Positions 18,872 to 26,756 are shown, counted from the first letter of the stretch. The stretch is 64,000 nucleotides of DNA from Candidatus Nitrospira allomarina (GCF_032050975.1 NZ_CP116967.1:2663001-2727000); one strand, 5' to 3'. Notes: generated by a model not told the origin, from the letters alone. Numbers and translations: made by a program.

Positions 18872-19483
18872 CTAATCTAATGTGGGATCGATCCATAAAT
18901 GAATGCGGACATTTTTCGCTCCGGCTTCGTAGGCGTTTGCTACCGCATCCACAATTTCTCCTCGGTTTTCGACTCTTCCAGAGAGGGTGACAATCCCGTT
19001 GCGAGCTTCAACACGAATGGGAACCGAATTCACAAATGGGCTCCAATAAAGCTCCTCTTCAACGGCTTCTTTCAATTCCTGATCGGTCATCTTTTTCCAT
19101 GGAAGGTCCTGGTTTTTGATGCGGAGTTGATTGTTGACATTCGTGGCTCCGGCATCGAAGGCGATCTCTACCACATCCACCAAGGCATCCTGATTTTCGA
19201 CAAATCCTGAGAGTATCGTTTCGCCCTGTCCCACGCGAACCGTGATCTCACCATTCTCATATGGACTAACTTTCAAACGCCGTTGAATGCGATATTGTAT
19301 CTCTTCGTCTGAAAGCTCGGAGGTATGGTCGGCGGATAACGGATCTTTTGCTCCGGGAGTAAGGGCTTCGTCAAATCCTGCGGCAGGGACAGACAGGATC
19401 TGGCCATGCGTATGTTCCACCATGGCTGTGATGAAAAACGAACATATCATACCTACGAAAAAACGTTTGTATGGGAAATTCAT
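18872..19483 (-). CDS. Exported protein with two BON domains
   Basis: 203 residues from ATG 19483, preceded by GGAGGTGCCT. A signal peptide (FFVGMICSFFITAMVEH) is followed by two BON repeats (about 65-130 and 140-200), each with the GxxxLxGxVxNxxxxxxxxxxAxxAGAxxVxxxL pattern (ILSGFVENQDALVDVVEIAF, LSGRVENRGEIVDAVANAY). The pair suggests a periplasmic envelope-stabilising role as in OsmY. It is a smaller relative of the six-BON protein at 1242-2744, and both share the unusual ending in which the second helix carries an AGA(T/K)NV motif. Confidence 0.8.
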   Translation of the reverse strand: MNFPYKRFFVGMICSFFITAMVEHTHGQILSVPAAGFDEALTPGAKDPLSADHTSELSDEEIQYRIQRRLKVSPYENGEITVRVGQGETILSGFVENQDALVDVVEIAFDAGATNVNNQLRIKNQDLPWKKMTDQELKEAVEEELYWSPFVNSVPIRVEARNGIVTLSGRVENRGEIVDAVANAYEAGAKNVRIHLWIDPTLD

Positions 19484-19624
19484 AGGCACCTCCAAAACTT
19501 TTTGGCCATTCTCAGTTTGGCCAGGAACGCTCTCTCTCCAATTTATTCTGGCAGCGGGCCATAGCCGGAGCGATGGGAGAGAACAGGCCATTATTTTTCA
19601 AAACATATCAAAATGAAGTAAAAC

Positions 19625-19645
19625 GAAACCTGGGTTAAACCCTGG
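19625..19645 (-). promoter_or_regulatory. AGGGTT-N6-AGG motif, copy 4
   Basis: On the minus strand: CCAGGGTT, TAACCC, AGG, TTTCG; about 140 bases upstream of the BON gene start at 19483, same direction. Also internally self-complementary (CCTGGGTTAAACCCTGG on the plus strand). Confidence 0.35.
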
Positions 19646-19857
19646 ATGTTCGAGCAAGGATTAGGGAGAGGGTGGAACCGAGGGATAGTGAGGAAGAGCC
19701 GGGTCCCTCTGGCGGAAAAAGACATCAACGAAAAGGTTCCCTGAAGCCCAATCGTTCGTAAATGCCGAATCTTCCATTACTTACGGTCGAGCGGTCAGAA
19801 AAGTTGTTTCCGCTGTCAGAGTGTTCAGTCCAGGCTTCAAGAATGCCAGTTATGTCT

Positions 19858-20352
19858 TCAATCAACTCCCTTTGCGGGTTTGTTGGTGGTTTCGTGGGTG
19901 GCATGAATAAGCTGAACCGCTTTTTCGGGATCATTTTCCGCTGCAAATGTTTCCGCGGCGGTAAGGAGCATCTCGGATTGTACCGATTGACTGTTTGAAC
20001 CCCGATCAGTGTGGGACTTGAGGAGTTTGAGGATATGGGTGGCTTTTAATGCCTGATCTAGCTGATTATCGTCAAGCAGTCGATGGATTTCTTGAAGAAT
20101 TTGTGTGTCAATTTCCGTAAAGGGGAGGTCCTTCTCCGGTTCAGCAACCGGCGAGGCCTTTGGCGATTGTGTAATCCAGTGAATCGCCTCAGGAGAGAGT
20201 GTGAAACAATCATGGCCTATGGTTTCAGTAAGAAACCGCAATACCTTCCACGCATGAATGGTGAGATCTTCAACTTTTTTCATCCCGAGTGTGGATTGAA
20301 GAGCCAATACTTCTTGGCTCATTTCATCGGATATGGTGAATTGGATTTTCAT
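19858..20352 (-). CDS. Hypothetical cytoplasmic protein
   Basis: 164 residues, no signal peptide or membrane segment. The N-terminus (KIQFTISDEMSQEVLALQS) resembles a strand-helix opening seen in ribbon-helix-helix-like proteins; the C-terminal half is helical and contains ILKLLKSH and AAETFAAENDPEKAVQLI. I do not recognise the family. The ribosome site is weak (AAAAAAGGTATGTG). Its promoter side is shared with the superoxide dismutase gene, and each of the two divergent genes has its own copy of the AGGGTT motif. Confidence 0.55.
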   Translation of the reverse strand: MKIQFTISDEMSQEVLALQSTLGMKKVEDLTIHAWKVLRFLTETIGHDCFTLSPEAIHWITQSPKASPVAEPEKDLPFTEIDTQILQEIHRLLDDNQLDQALKATHILKLLKSHTDRGSNSQSVQSEMLLTAAETFAAENDPEKAVQLIHATHETTNKPAKGVD

Positions 20353-20414
20353 GTTTCACATACCTTTTTTACTTCTCATAAAATCACCTTCAAGATATAG
20401 CAGGATAAAGAAAT

Positions 20415-20437
20415 AAGGCGACTGGGCAAAACCCTGG
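20415..20437 (-). promoter_or_regulatory. AGGGTT-N6-AGT motif, copy 5
   Basis: Minus strand: CCAGGGTT, TTGCCC, AGT, CGCC; about 65 bases upstream of the minus-strand gene starting at 20352. Confidence 0.5.
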
Positions 20438-20479
20438 CCGTAGCCATTTTTTTTGATTCATCCTTCCGATGGGAGGTTC

Positions 20480-20500
20480 AAGGGTTTTTTCCAGTTACGC
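20480..20500 (+). promoter_or_regulatory. AGGGTT-N6-AGT motif, copy 6
   Basis: Plus strand: AAGGGTT, TTTTCC, AGT, TACGC; about 75 bases upstream of the superoxide dismutase start at 20574. Only 43 bases from copy 5, which points the other way. Confidence 0.5.
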
Positions 20501-20573
20501 TGGTTCTTATATTTCCCTAATCTGTTTCTAGAAAAGATTGGAGCCGATTGTTGGATATGGTTTGAGGGAATTT

Positions 20574-21191
20574 ATGCGTATGAAACCCAGTAAAGATTAT
20601 CCGGTCAAAGATTTCAAGCTCAAAGGATTGGACGGTATTTCAGATAAGACGTTAGAGATGCATTTTAAGCTTTATGAAGGGTATGTGAAAGCTACCAACT
20701 CTCTGACCAAGCAAATCGGGGAGTTTTTAATTGACGGACAAGTGGATCAGGAGGAAATGCCGGCGTATTCTGAACTCACCCGGCGGCTGGGATTTGAATA
20801 TAATGGGATGGTTCTCCATGAATTGTATTTTGAGAATATGACCTCCCAAGCTTCCAAAGCTCCCCAAGGACAGGATTCCCTGCTGAAAGGGCTTGAAGGC
20901 AGTTTTGGGAGTTTTGAAAACTGGAAAACCGATTTTTCAAGCGTAGGGAAGATGCGGGGAGTCGGCTGGGCTGTATGCAATCTCAATCCGGAAAATGGCA
21001 GGCTCTCCAACCATTGGATCAGCCTTCATGAATTTGGCAATATTGCAGGTTTTCGTCCTATTTTAGTGATGGACGTGTGGGAACATGCGTATTTGTTGGA
21101 TTTTCAACCTTCGGAACGAGGCGAATATATTGAACGTTTTCTCTCCCAAGTTCATTGGGATGTGGTTGCCAAACGCTTAGAGGGTCGATGA
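20574..21191 (+). CDS. Fe/Mn-type superoxide dismutase
   Basis: 205 residues from ATG 20574, five bases after GAGGGA. Metal ligands expected for the Fe/Mn superoxide dismutase family are all present: His30 (LEMHFKLYEGYV), His82 (VLHELYF), Asp167 and His171 (MDVWEHAYLLDF); active-site Tyr37 and the GWAVCN strand also fit. The enzyme converts superoxide to oxygen and peroxide. Deviations from textbook members are the HFKLYEGYV segment in place of HHxxHHxxYV and LHELYF in place of the usual N(H)xxFW region, so this belongs to a divergent subgroup. No export signal, so it is probably cytoplasmic. Its stop overlaps the start of a small proline-rich ORF. Confidence 0.88.
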   Translation: MRMKPSKDYPVKDFKLKGLDGISDKTLEMHFKLYEGYVKATNSLTKQIGEFLIDGQVDQEEMPAYSELTRRLGFEYNGMVLHELYFENMTSQASKAPQGQDSLLKGLEGSFGSFENWKTDFSSVGKMRGVGWAVCNLNPENGRLSNHWISLHEFGNIAGFRPILVMDVWEHAYLLDFQPSERGEYIERFLSQVHWDVVAKRLEGR

Positions 21192-21412
21192 TGAAGAATC
21201 CCATAGACAATGGACTCTGTCTGCCAAGTTTTGATGTTCGATGGCATTCTCCTATACCGCAACCCGATCCTAATCCTAATCCTGACCCTTTTCCTAATCC
21301 TGGACCTCTTCCAAACCCTATTCCTGACCCACCGGGACCACCCACTCCTCTCCCAACACGGCCGCCTATACCAAAAATTCAGTCCTTTCCCCTTCTTCGT
21401 TATCATGCGTAG
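21188..21412 (+). CDS. Small proline-repeat protein coupled to the superoxide dismutase gene
   Basis: A 74-residue ORF whose ATG (21188) overlaps the dismutase TGA in an ATGA junction, with GAGGG a few bases upstream. After about 22 ordinary residues it becomes a regular Pro-x ladder (PQPDPNPNPDPFPNPGP and further), then ends PKIQSFPLLRYHA. The underlying DNA is a run of CCTAATCCTGACCC-type hexamer repeats. It could be a real translationally coupled extension protein or a repeat tract that happens to be open; another frame is also open across the same repeats. Confidence 0.4.
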   Translation: MMKNPIDNGLCLPSFDVRWHSPIPQPDPNPNPDPFPNPGPLPNPIPDPPGPPTPLPTRPPIPKIQSFPLLRYHA

Positions 21413-21610
21413 TGTCAAGGAAGCGTGGATTTGCTGATCCACAGCACAGGTGAGCAACCCTTAAGGAGCTAATCCCCTCGGTGGATCACAGGGGTTTGCC
21501 GAATTGGAACCCATCGAATTGTTTGTTGTAGACTTATTTACCTGATTCTTTCATAATGTCCTTCCTGGGGTTTCCATTTTAATAATGTCACTTTCATTCT
21601 TTTTTTTGAC

Positions 21611-22264
21611 ATGAGTAAAGCGCGGGTACTTTTAGCTGAAGATCACGTCCTGGTTAGTGAGGGACTGACCAAACTGCTGGAAACTGATTTCACGCTGGTG
21701 GGGACGGTTGTAGACGGTCATGCATTAGTGAAAGCCGTCAAGAAACATACACCGGACATTGCGATCATTGATATTTCATTGCCACTGTTGAATGGCTTGG
21801 AGGCCGCCCGACAAATAAAAAAATGTGAACCCCAAACAAAATTAATTTTTCTCACCATGCATTCCGAGGAACATTTTGTCCATGAGGCCTTCAAGGCCGG
21901 TGGGGTGGGGTACATTTTAAAACAATCTGCGACGGCAGAATTAGTATTTGCCATTAAGGAAGTGTACCAGGGACGCACCTACGTTTCTCCCTCAATTGCC
22001 CAGGGTCTTGTCAGTCAAGCACTGAATCCCTCTTCCAATTCAAAAAAACCCCCTCAGGAAGAGGGTCCCGCATTGACTCAGCGACAAATAGAAATCCTTC
22101 AATTGGTTGCTGAAGGAAAATCCAATAAAGACATTGCGGTCATATTAAATCTGGCCGTCAAAACCGTGGAATTTCACAAGACGCGGGTTATGCAAGTGTT
22201 GGGACTCAAAACGGCCTCCGAACTCACGAAATATGCTATTTCCAATGGAATAATTTCTGTTTGA
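21611..22264 (+). CDS. LuxR/NarL-family response regulator
   Basis: 217 residues: receiver domain (1-120) with acidic pocket Glu10-Asp11, phospho-acceptor Asp54 (IAIIDISLPLLNG), Thr (FLTMHSEE) and Lys (YILKQSA), and a C-terminal LuxR-type helix-turn-helix (ALTQRQIEILQLVAEGKSNK, then DIAVILNLAVKTVEFHKTRV). It is a likely DNA-binding output for one of the HisKA_3 kinases nearby, but no kinase is adjacent. No good ribosome site precedes ATG 21611. It is convergent with a second regulator of the same family at 22373-23032. Confidence 0.9.
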   Translation: MSKARVLLAEDHVLVSEGLTKLLETDFTLVGTVVDGHALVKAVKKHTPDIAIIDISLPLLNGLEAARQIKKCEPQTKLIFLTMHSEEHFVHEAFKAGGVGYILKQSATAELVFAIKEVYQGRTYVSPSIAQGLVSQALNPSSNSKKPPQEEGPALTQRQIEILQLVAEGKSNKDIAVILNLAVKTVEFHKTRVMQVLGLKTASELTKYAISNGIISV

Positions 22265-22372
22265 TAGCCGGAAGTTCTTGAGACTCATTTCTCCTTCTGA
22301 ACCGTTTTCACCTCTATTAAAAAAATCACCGCGCTCGTCAATGCCATTTAGCTTTAGTGGGCGCTCCTCATC

Positions 22373-23032
22373 CTAGTCAAGGGGAGATATCCCTAATTTA
22401 ACCGCGTATTTCGTAAGATCTGCCTTGGAATGAAGGCCAAGGGCCTGCACAATTTGCATCTTATGGAACGCGACCGTGCTTTGAGAAATGTTCAACAAGT
22501 TGGCTATGTCTTTCGCCGAGAAGCCTTGAGCCACGAGCCTTAATACCTCCTGCTGCCTGGGAGTCAATTTTCCGGAAAGTTCGGTGCCCGGCATACCATC
22601 CATTTGGGCAAAAACCGCATTCTGTACCTCCTCAGGAATTAAGGGAGAGAGGTATTTCTGTTTTTCCTGAACCTGGTTAATCGCTGATAATAACTCGTTC
22701 CCTGCCGTTTGCTTCGGGACATACCCTTCTCCGCCGCTACGAAACGCCTCCATGATAAAAGTAGGTTCTAAATGCATGGACACAAAAATTATTTTAATGG
22801 ATGGACATATCGTTTTTAACATCCGAGCAGCTTCGTACCCGTTTTGGTCAGGCATTGAGATGTCCATGAGGAGGATGTCGGGCTTGGTTTGCCGGATTTG
22901 GCTGACCAAATCGCTTGCACTATTGGCCTCCCCCACGATGTCATGATGGGGTTCAAGCAGTTTTTTGCAGCTCTCTAAAACAAGAATATGGTCGTCAACA
23001 AGGAATAATCGTGCTCGCTTGGTTGTATTCAT
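22373..23032 (-). CDS. LuxR/NarL-family response regulator
   Basis: 219 residues: receiver with Asp13-Asp14, phospho-acceptor Asp57 (ILLMDISMPDQNG), Ser switch (FVSMHLEPT) and Lys (YVPKQTAG), followed by a LuxR helix-turn-helix (LTPRQQEVLRLVAQGFSAK, DIANLLNISQSTVAFHKMQI). It is a paralogue of the convergent regulator at 21611-22264. It carries an AGGGTT motif upstream, so its own expression may be part of the proposed regulon. The kinase is not identified; the ABM-PAS kinase at 24212-25690 is the nearest upstream on the same strand. Confidence 0.9.
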   Translation of the reverse strand: MNTTKRARLFLVDDHILVLESCKKLLEPHHDIVGEANSASDLVSQIRQTKPDILLMDISMPDQNGYEAARMLKTICPSIKIIFVSMHLEPTFIMEAFRSGGEGYVPKQTAGNELLSAINQVQEKQKYLSPLIPEEVQNAVFAQMDGMPGTELSGKLTPRQQEVLRLVAQGFSAKDIANLLNISQSTVAFHKMQIVQALGLHSKADLTKYAVKLGISPLD

Positions 23033-23171
23033 GCGGTAAACAAGTCCAGTAAGTTACAAGTCTTCCCTGTGTCAAAGGAACATCCTACTTTAACATGTCC
23101 CCCTTAGTCTCTTCTCCATACTCTTCTTTCCGTTACGCGAAGTACCTTACTGTAGCCAGCGGTGGCTCAGT

Positions 23172-23193
23172 CGCCAACTAGACAAAACCCTTG
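23172..23193 (-). promoter_or_regulatory. AGGGTT-N6-AGT motif, copy 7
   Basis: Minus strand: CAAGGGTT, TTGTCT, AGT, TGGCG; about 140 bases upstream of the regulator start at 23032 and pointing to it. Confidence 0.5.
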
Positions 23194-23316
23194 TATTGAC
23201 CTGGTTTATGCGGACTATGAAGAGTGGCGGAATCTCCATTCCTTACCTCCTTAAGAACTGCTCCAGGTTCGTGTCCGATGCGGGAGACCTCTATTCATTT
23301 CATTCGCGCATTGAGG

Positions 23317-23333
23317 GAGAGAGAGAGAGAGAG
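23317..23333. repeat. (GA)8 simple repeat
   Basis: Eight GA dinucleotides in the intergenic region between the LuxR regulator and the PepSY gene. May vary in length by slippage; no gene is affected. Confidence 0.9.
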
Positions 23334-23368
23334 TCAGGGATGGCCATCTTAAACCGGGGGAATGAAAC

Positions 23369-23397
23369 AATCATGGAGGGGAATCCCCTCCATGATT
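23369..23397 (-). terminator. Perfect hairpin, probable terminator of the PepSY gene
   Basis: A 13-base arm AATCATGGAGGGG is followed after three bases by its exact complement. It lies 54 bases downstream of the PepSY stop; on the minus strand it is followed by TTGTTTCATT, moderately T-rich. Confidence 0.6.
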
Positions 23398-23450
23398 CGC
23401 TTCATGATGATGAAAGCATCGTGAGGCTTGCAGTCTCAAACGGAACAGGA

Positions 23451-23747
23451 TTACTCCTTTTCAATCTTCACGACTTCTCCTGAATGAGCATCCACATAGA
23501 CTTCTCTGGTCTTTTCATTTTCGTCAACGATTTTCACTTCGAAAACAGTCTTGCCGTGCTCTTTTTCCAATTCGGCATCCACAGCCTTACCCTTCACCGT
23601 GGTCATGGCTTTTTCCACAGCCTCGACAAGTGTGATTTGAGTGCCCTTCAATAATTCGGCTTTGTCATCACCAAACAAGGCAAAAGCCGAGCTGACGGGC
23701 AGAAGACACGTGGCGAACGTGAGACTGAGAATTAAACGATTCTTCAT
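23451..23747 (-). CDS. Exported PepSY-domain protein
   Basis: 98 residues: a signal peptide (RLILSLTFATCLLPVSSAFA) then one PepSY domain (about 35-98) with the TLVEAVEKAMTTVKGKAVDA helix, the LEKEHGKTVFEVKIV strand and the closing VYVDAHSGEVVKIEKE motif that defines the family. PepSY proteins are believed to inhibit or modulate peptidases, or to be cell-envelope sensors. Start ATG 23747 follows AAAGGAGTCCGTT. Monocistronic with a strong hairpin behind it. Confidence 0.88.
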   Translation of the reverse strand: MKNRLILSLTFATCLLPVSSAFALFGDDKAELLKGTQITLVEAVEKAMTTVKGKAVDAELEKEHGKTVFEVKIVDENEKTREVYVDAHSGEVVKIEKE

Positions 23748-23851
23748 AACGGACTCCTTTGTTGTGAATATGATGATCAGACCTAGCGCAGAACTTACGC
23801 TCGAGTATGCCCTTCCCGAATGTTTGTCGCATTAGACAAAAGAGCGGCATC

Positions 23852-23888
23852 CCACCTGATGTTGTCTTCCCAGTCAGGTGGCTTTTTT
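23852..23888 (+). terminator. Rho-independent terminator-like hairpin on the plus strand
   Basis: CCACCTGA, a 14-base loop, TCAGGTGG, then CTTTTTTAA. The shape is that of an intrinsic terminator for plus-strand transcription, yet no plus-strand gene ends upstream of it (see findings). Confidence 0.6.
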
Positions 23889-23947
23889 AATAGAACTTTT
23901 AGCCATTCTGTTGGAGAAAACATCCAGAATTTCCCAAGGAGTTATAA

Positions 23948-24211
23948 ATGGCTTCGGTGCTGGAGCACACGTGGATGAGGGGGTGGAGTAGGTCGAATAT
24001 TTGGCCTTTCCATCGTCATTTGTGGGAAATGGGTGTCAGACCAGTCGGGAAGAATTTATGGAGTGCTCAAAAAGGTTCGTTTAACACGGCTGCATCTGCA
24101 TGGACGAATGGGAGCGTACGAAGGAGGAGGGTGATCACGACCATGCCGGCCAGGACCCTCAGGCTTACTGTTCAACGCGCCCTGAATGATTTAAAGGCAG
24201 ATGAAGAATAG
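23948..24211 (+). CDS. Doubtful small ORF with a good ribosome site
   Basis: 87 codons, six bases after AAGGAG. The product is rich in Trp and Arg and resembles no family I know. It ends exactly where the convergent kinase gene ends (24212). Other frames of the same stretch are equally open in parts, so this may be a decayed gene. Listed for completeness only. Confidence 0.25.
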   Translation: MASVLEHTWMRGWSRSNIWPFHRHLWEMGVRPVGKNLWSAQKGSFNTAASAWTNGSVRRRRVITTMPARTLRLTVQRALNDLKADEE

Positions 24212-25690
24212 CTAGGTAGACAATGGTATCGAGATGGTGATGGTTGTGCCCTTCTGAGGAGAGGAAATGATATCTAAGTGTCCTTTTACGGCCTTGATGC
24301 GTTCGCGATAAAAGAAGAGGCCCAGATGCCCTTGTTCCTGTTCGAGTTGCTTGACTTCGGGATTAAACCCGACTCCGGGGTCCGACACCCTTATGAGTAG
24401 CTCTCGTTCCGAAGGACATTCCCAAGAAATCGATGCGTTTGCGACTCCTGCATGTTTCAGGACATTAAACAGTAACTCCCGAACGGTTTTGTAAACCACG
24501 ATGCTAATATTTTCTGCAACCTGCACCGAGGGGACGACCTCAGGACCCGACACGGTTAAACCAAAGCGTTGCATATCCGCAATGAGGTATTGGAGTGCGG
24601 CCATTAATCCCTGCTGGTGCAATATGGCGGGGTGTAAATCCGAGATCAGCGTTCGGGTAAAAGACAATGATTGATCGATTATACCGTCAACCTCCTGAAT
24701 GAGCCTTGAATGGGCCGGAGTGATGGTGTTTGGGTCAATTTGGACGAGCTTGAGCCTACAGGCAATGAGCATCTGGGCAAGATAATCATGTAATTCATTT
24801 GCCAAATGTTGGCGTTCACGTTGTTCGACAAGAGCCAATTCCACCAACATGGCCCGCAATTGTTCCTGATGGAACACCAGATCTTTTGTCCGTTCGGTGA
24901 CCAGCTGATTTAAATATGAATTATTTTCAGACAGCCGGTTCCCGCTTTTGACCTCCTCTCGCATCTTGACCGTCATTTCATTTTGAATCTGCATAAGTTC
25001 CACGAACGCCCGCTGGTTGAACTTTTCCGGTTCTTCCCCGATTAAAATGATCGCCCGAGAAGAGGTTTTCTGGACTAAGCAGTCGAATGTGTGGGGATTG
25101 TGAGACGAATCGATAAAATTGAGCTGGACCCGCTCGTGGGAGTTGGAAATCCCAATTTCAAGAACATCCTGAAGGCGATGTTGGTCCGTTGTGGTGAGAA
25201 AATCCCAGATGGTTTTGGTATCAAATTCTGTTTTGGATATATTGAGTTTATGTAACAGGACGTCGTTATAGACCAGAATTCGTCCATCGGGACTGATCAC
25301 ACAATACACGATAGTATCTGTTTGATTGAGAAACGCTTCAAGGAGCAAGATGGAATCACCTAGAAAATCTTGAAGCTCACCTTGTTCTTCACGGGGAGGA
25401 AGACGTTCCAGTTCAAGAATTTGAGTGATGGTAGGATCCAACTTGAGGCCCTTGGGAAGCATCTCGTGGGAAAGGCGATGTTCGGGACTTTTGTGCCAGG
25501 CGTGAAAGGTTTCACGATCGGTCCAACGCGTCACCAGGTGAAAAATACTTGGATCGGTGGGAGGGTTATACACTTCTATTCCTAAAAATCCCGGAACGGC
25601 CTCTACCAACCTGGGACGTTCTTGAAAGGCTTTGGCCACGTCCCGTTCCAACCCGTTTGCGACCTTAAATCGTGAAATAACAAGCACCAT
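24212..25690 (-). CDS. ABM-PAS-HisKA_3 sensor kinase
   Basis: 492 residues. Residues 1-95 match the antibiotic-biosynthesis-monooxygenase (ABM) ferredoxin-like fold: ISRFKVANG at the start, PGFLGIEVYNP, then TRWTDRETFHAWHKSPEH, the region that in IsdG-type haem-degrading enzymes carries the catalytic Trp and haem His. A PAS domain follows (about 115-230, VISPDGRILVYNDVLLHKL), a coiled coil, HisKA_3 (RERQHLANELHDYLAQML) and HATPase (ELLFNVLKHAG, DPGVGF). No receiver is attached. An ABM domain as the input of a kinase is unusual. It lies 13 bases after the cobalamin-binding protein gene, so the two form an operon. Whether the ABM domain binds haem or another ligand is unknown. Confidence 0.88.
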   Translation of the reverse strand: MVLVISRFKVANGLERDVAKAFQERPRLVEAVPGFLGIEVYNPPTDPSIFHLVTRWTDRETFHAWHKSPEHRLSHEMLPKGLKLDPTITQILELERLPPREEQGELQDFLGDSILLLEAFLNQTDTIVYCVISPDGRILVYNDVLLHKLNISKTEFDTKTIWDFLTTTDQHRLQDVLEIGISNSHERVQLNFIDSSHNPHTFDCLVQKTSSRAIILIGEEPEKFNQRAFVELMQIQNEMTVKMREEVKSGNRLSENNSYLNQLVTERTKDLVFHQEQLRAMLVELALVEQRERQHLANELHDYLAQMLIACRLKLVQIDPNTITPAHSRLIQEVDGIIDQSLSFTRTLISDLHPAILHQQGLMAALQYLIADMQRFGLTVSGPEVVPSVQVAENISIVVYKTVRELLFNVLKHAGVANASISWECPSERELLIRVSDPGVGFNPEVKQLEQEQGHLGLFFYRERIKAVKGHLDIISSPQKGTTITISIPLST

Positions 25691-25703
25691 TATTGTGTTC
25701 CCA

Positions 25704-26756
25704 TCATGCCAAAAGGGACGTTAAAGAGCGTAAATCGTACGCAAACCCATCCGCCCCGATTTCTCGAAAGACATCGGGCAGTGATCGAAATGCGGATCCG
25801 CCAACAAGAATGCGAGGGGTATACTCCGGGGGAAAATGGGTTCTGATATCGTTGATCAAATCTCTCACAATGGGGACCTTGAGAACCATCGTCGCGGAAA
25901 TACCCACAAGTGTGGGCCGGAATTCCTTGATCATTTGAAGGATTGCCTGGTGGGGGATATTGACACCTAAAAACCGGATATCCCAGCCCTGCGATTCGAG
26001 CAGGTCCGCCACCATGTGGGATCCGACTTGATGGAGTTCACCTTCCACACCGGTGATGATCCCTTTCCCTTGAAAAGGTTGTGCAGGTTTGACGCGGGGA
26101 TAGACGTTGGCCATTACATATTGGGTGATGGCCGTAGCCACGTGTTCTTGGGCGACCGAGATACGGTTGGATTCCCAGAGTCTGCCGATTTCATATAACG
26201 ATTCTTGAAAGAGTTCTACGTAGACATCGGAGAGAGAATCGGTCATTGAAAACGCCTCGAACGCAATCGTTCCGGCAGCATGGCGATTTCCGGCCAATAA
26301 AGCTTGAAGAAAGACCTCCTGATGCAATGCTAACGGAGAGCGTGGGTGCGGGGCCGGGGGAGCTTCCGGTCGTAGAGACTCATGAGGGCTCTCTATTAAA
26401 TGGGCCCGCACGACCTTTTTTTCGGAATCGGTAAGATGGGGCTCCAATGCATGAGAGATTTGATGCAAAAACTTCTGGAGTAAACTCTGGGAAATATTTC
26501 TTGCCTGGAGCACATTGGTTGTCCAACGTACATATTGTCTGAAAGTTTCCTCCGTTCCAAATTCAATGGCCGTTCTGAGAAAAGTCAAGTGGTAATGGGC
26601 GTCGGTGGCACAGTGTGCCTTCCCTGATTCTCCATACCCACCTGTCTCGGGATGATGTTGAAAGAACTGTGTCGTAATAACTTCAATCACATCCCCTTCA
26701 AGGAACTTCAATTTTTCTGCCAGCCGGTGTCGGTCGTTATTGTTGACATCTTTCAT
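25704..26756 (-). CDS. CarH-like cobalamin-binding sensor without DNA-binding domain
   Basis: 350 residues. The N-terminal 120 residues are an unassigned helical domain containing GGYGESGKAHCATDAHYHL. After a Pro-rich linker comes a B12-binding cap (about 145-225) with Trp194 and Glu204-His205, a W-x9-EH motif as in the light sensor CarH (Trp131, Glu141, His142). A Rossmann B12 domain follows (about 230-350) with the ExHxxG form of the lower-ligand motif (GELHQVG, His242), FLGVNIP, and GGSAF. CarH carries a MerR-type DNA-binding domain that is absent here; the downstream gene is a histidine kinase, so output may pass through it. Light sensing via adenosylcobalamin is an inference. No clear ribosome site. 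Confidence 0.82.
   Translation of the reverse strand: MKDVNNNDRHRLAEKLKFLEGDVIEVITTQFFQHHPETGGYGESGKAHCATDAHYHLTFLRTAIEFGTEETFRQYVRWTTNVLQARNISQSLLQKFLHQISHALEPHLTDSEKKVVRAHLIESPHESLRPEAPPAPHPRSPLALHQEVFLQALLAGNRHAAGTIAFEAFSMTDSLSDVYVELFQESLYEIGRLWESNRISVAQEHVATAITQYVMANVYPRVKPAQPFQGKGIITGVEGELHQVGSHMVADLLESQGWDIRFLGVNIPHQAILQMIKEFRPTLVGISATMVLKVPIVRDLINDIRTHFPPEYTPRILVGGSAFRSLPDVFREIGADGFAYDLRSLTSLLA

Noticed and set aside
23196-23483. 95-codon plus-strand ORF
   Set aside because: Runs through the (GA)8 repeat and the perfect hairpin that fits a terminator of the opposite gene.
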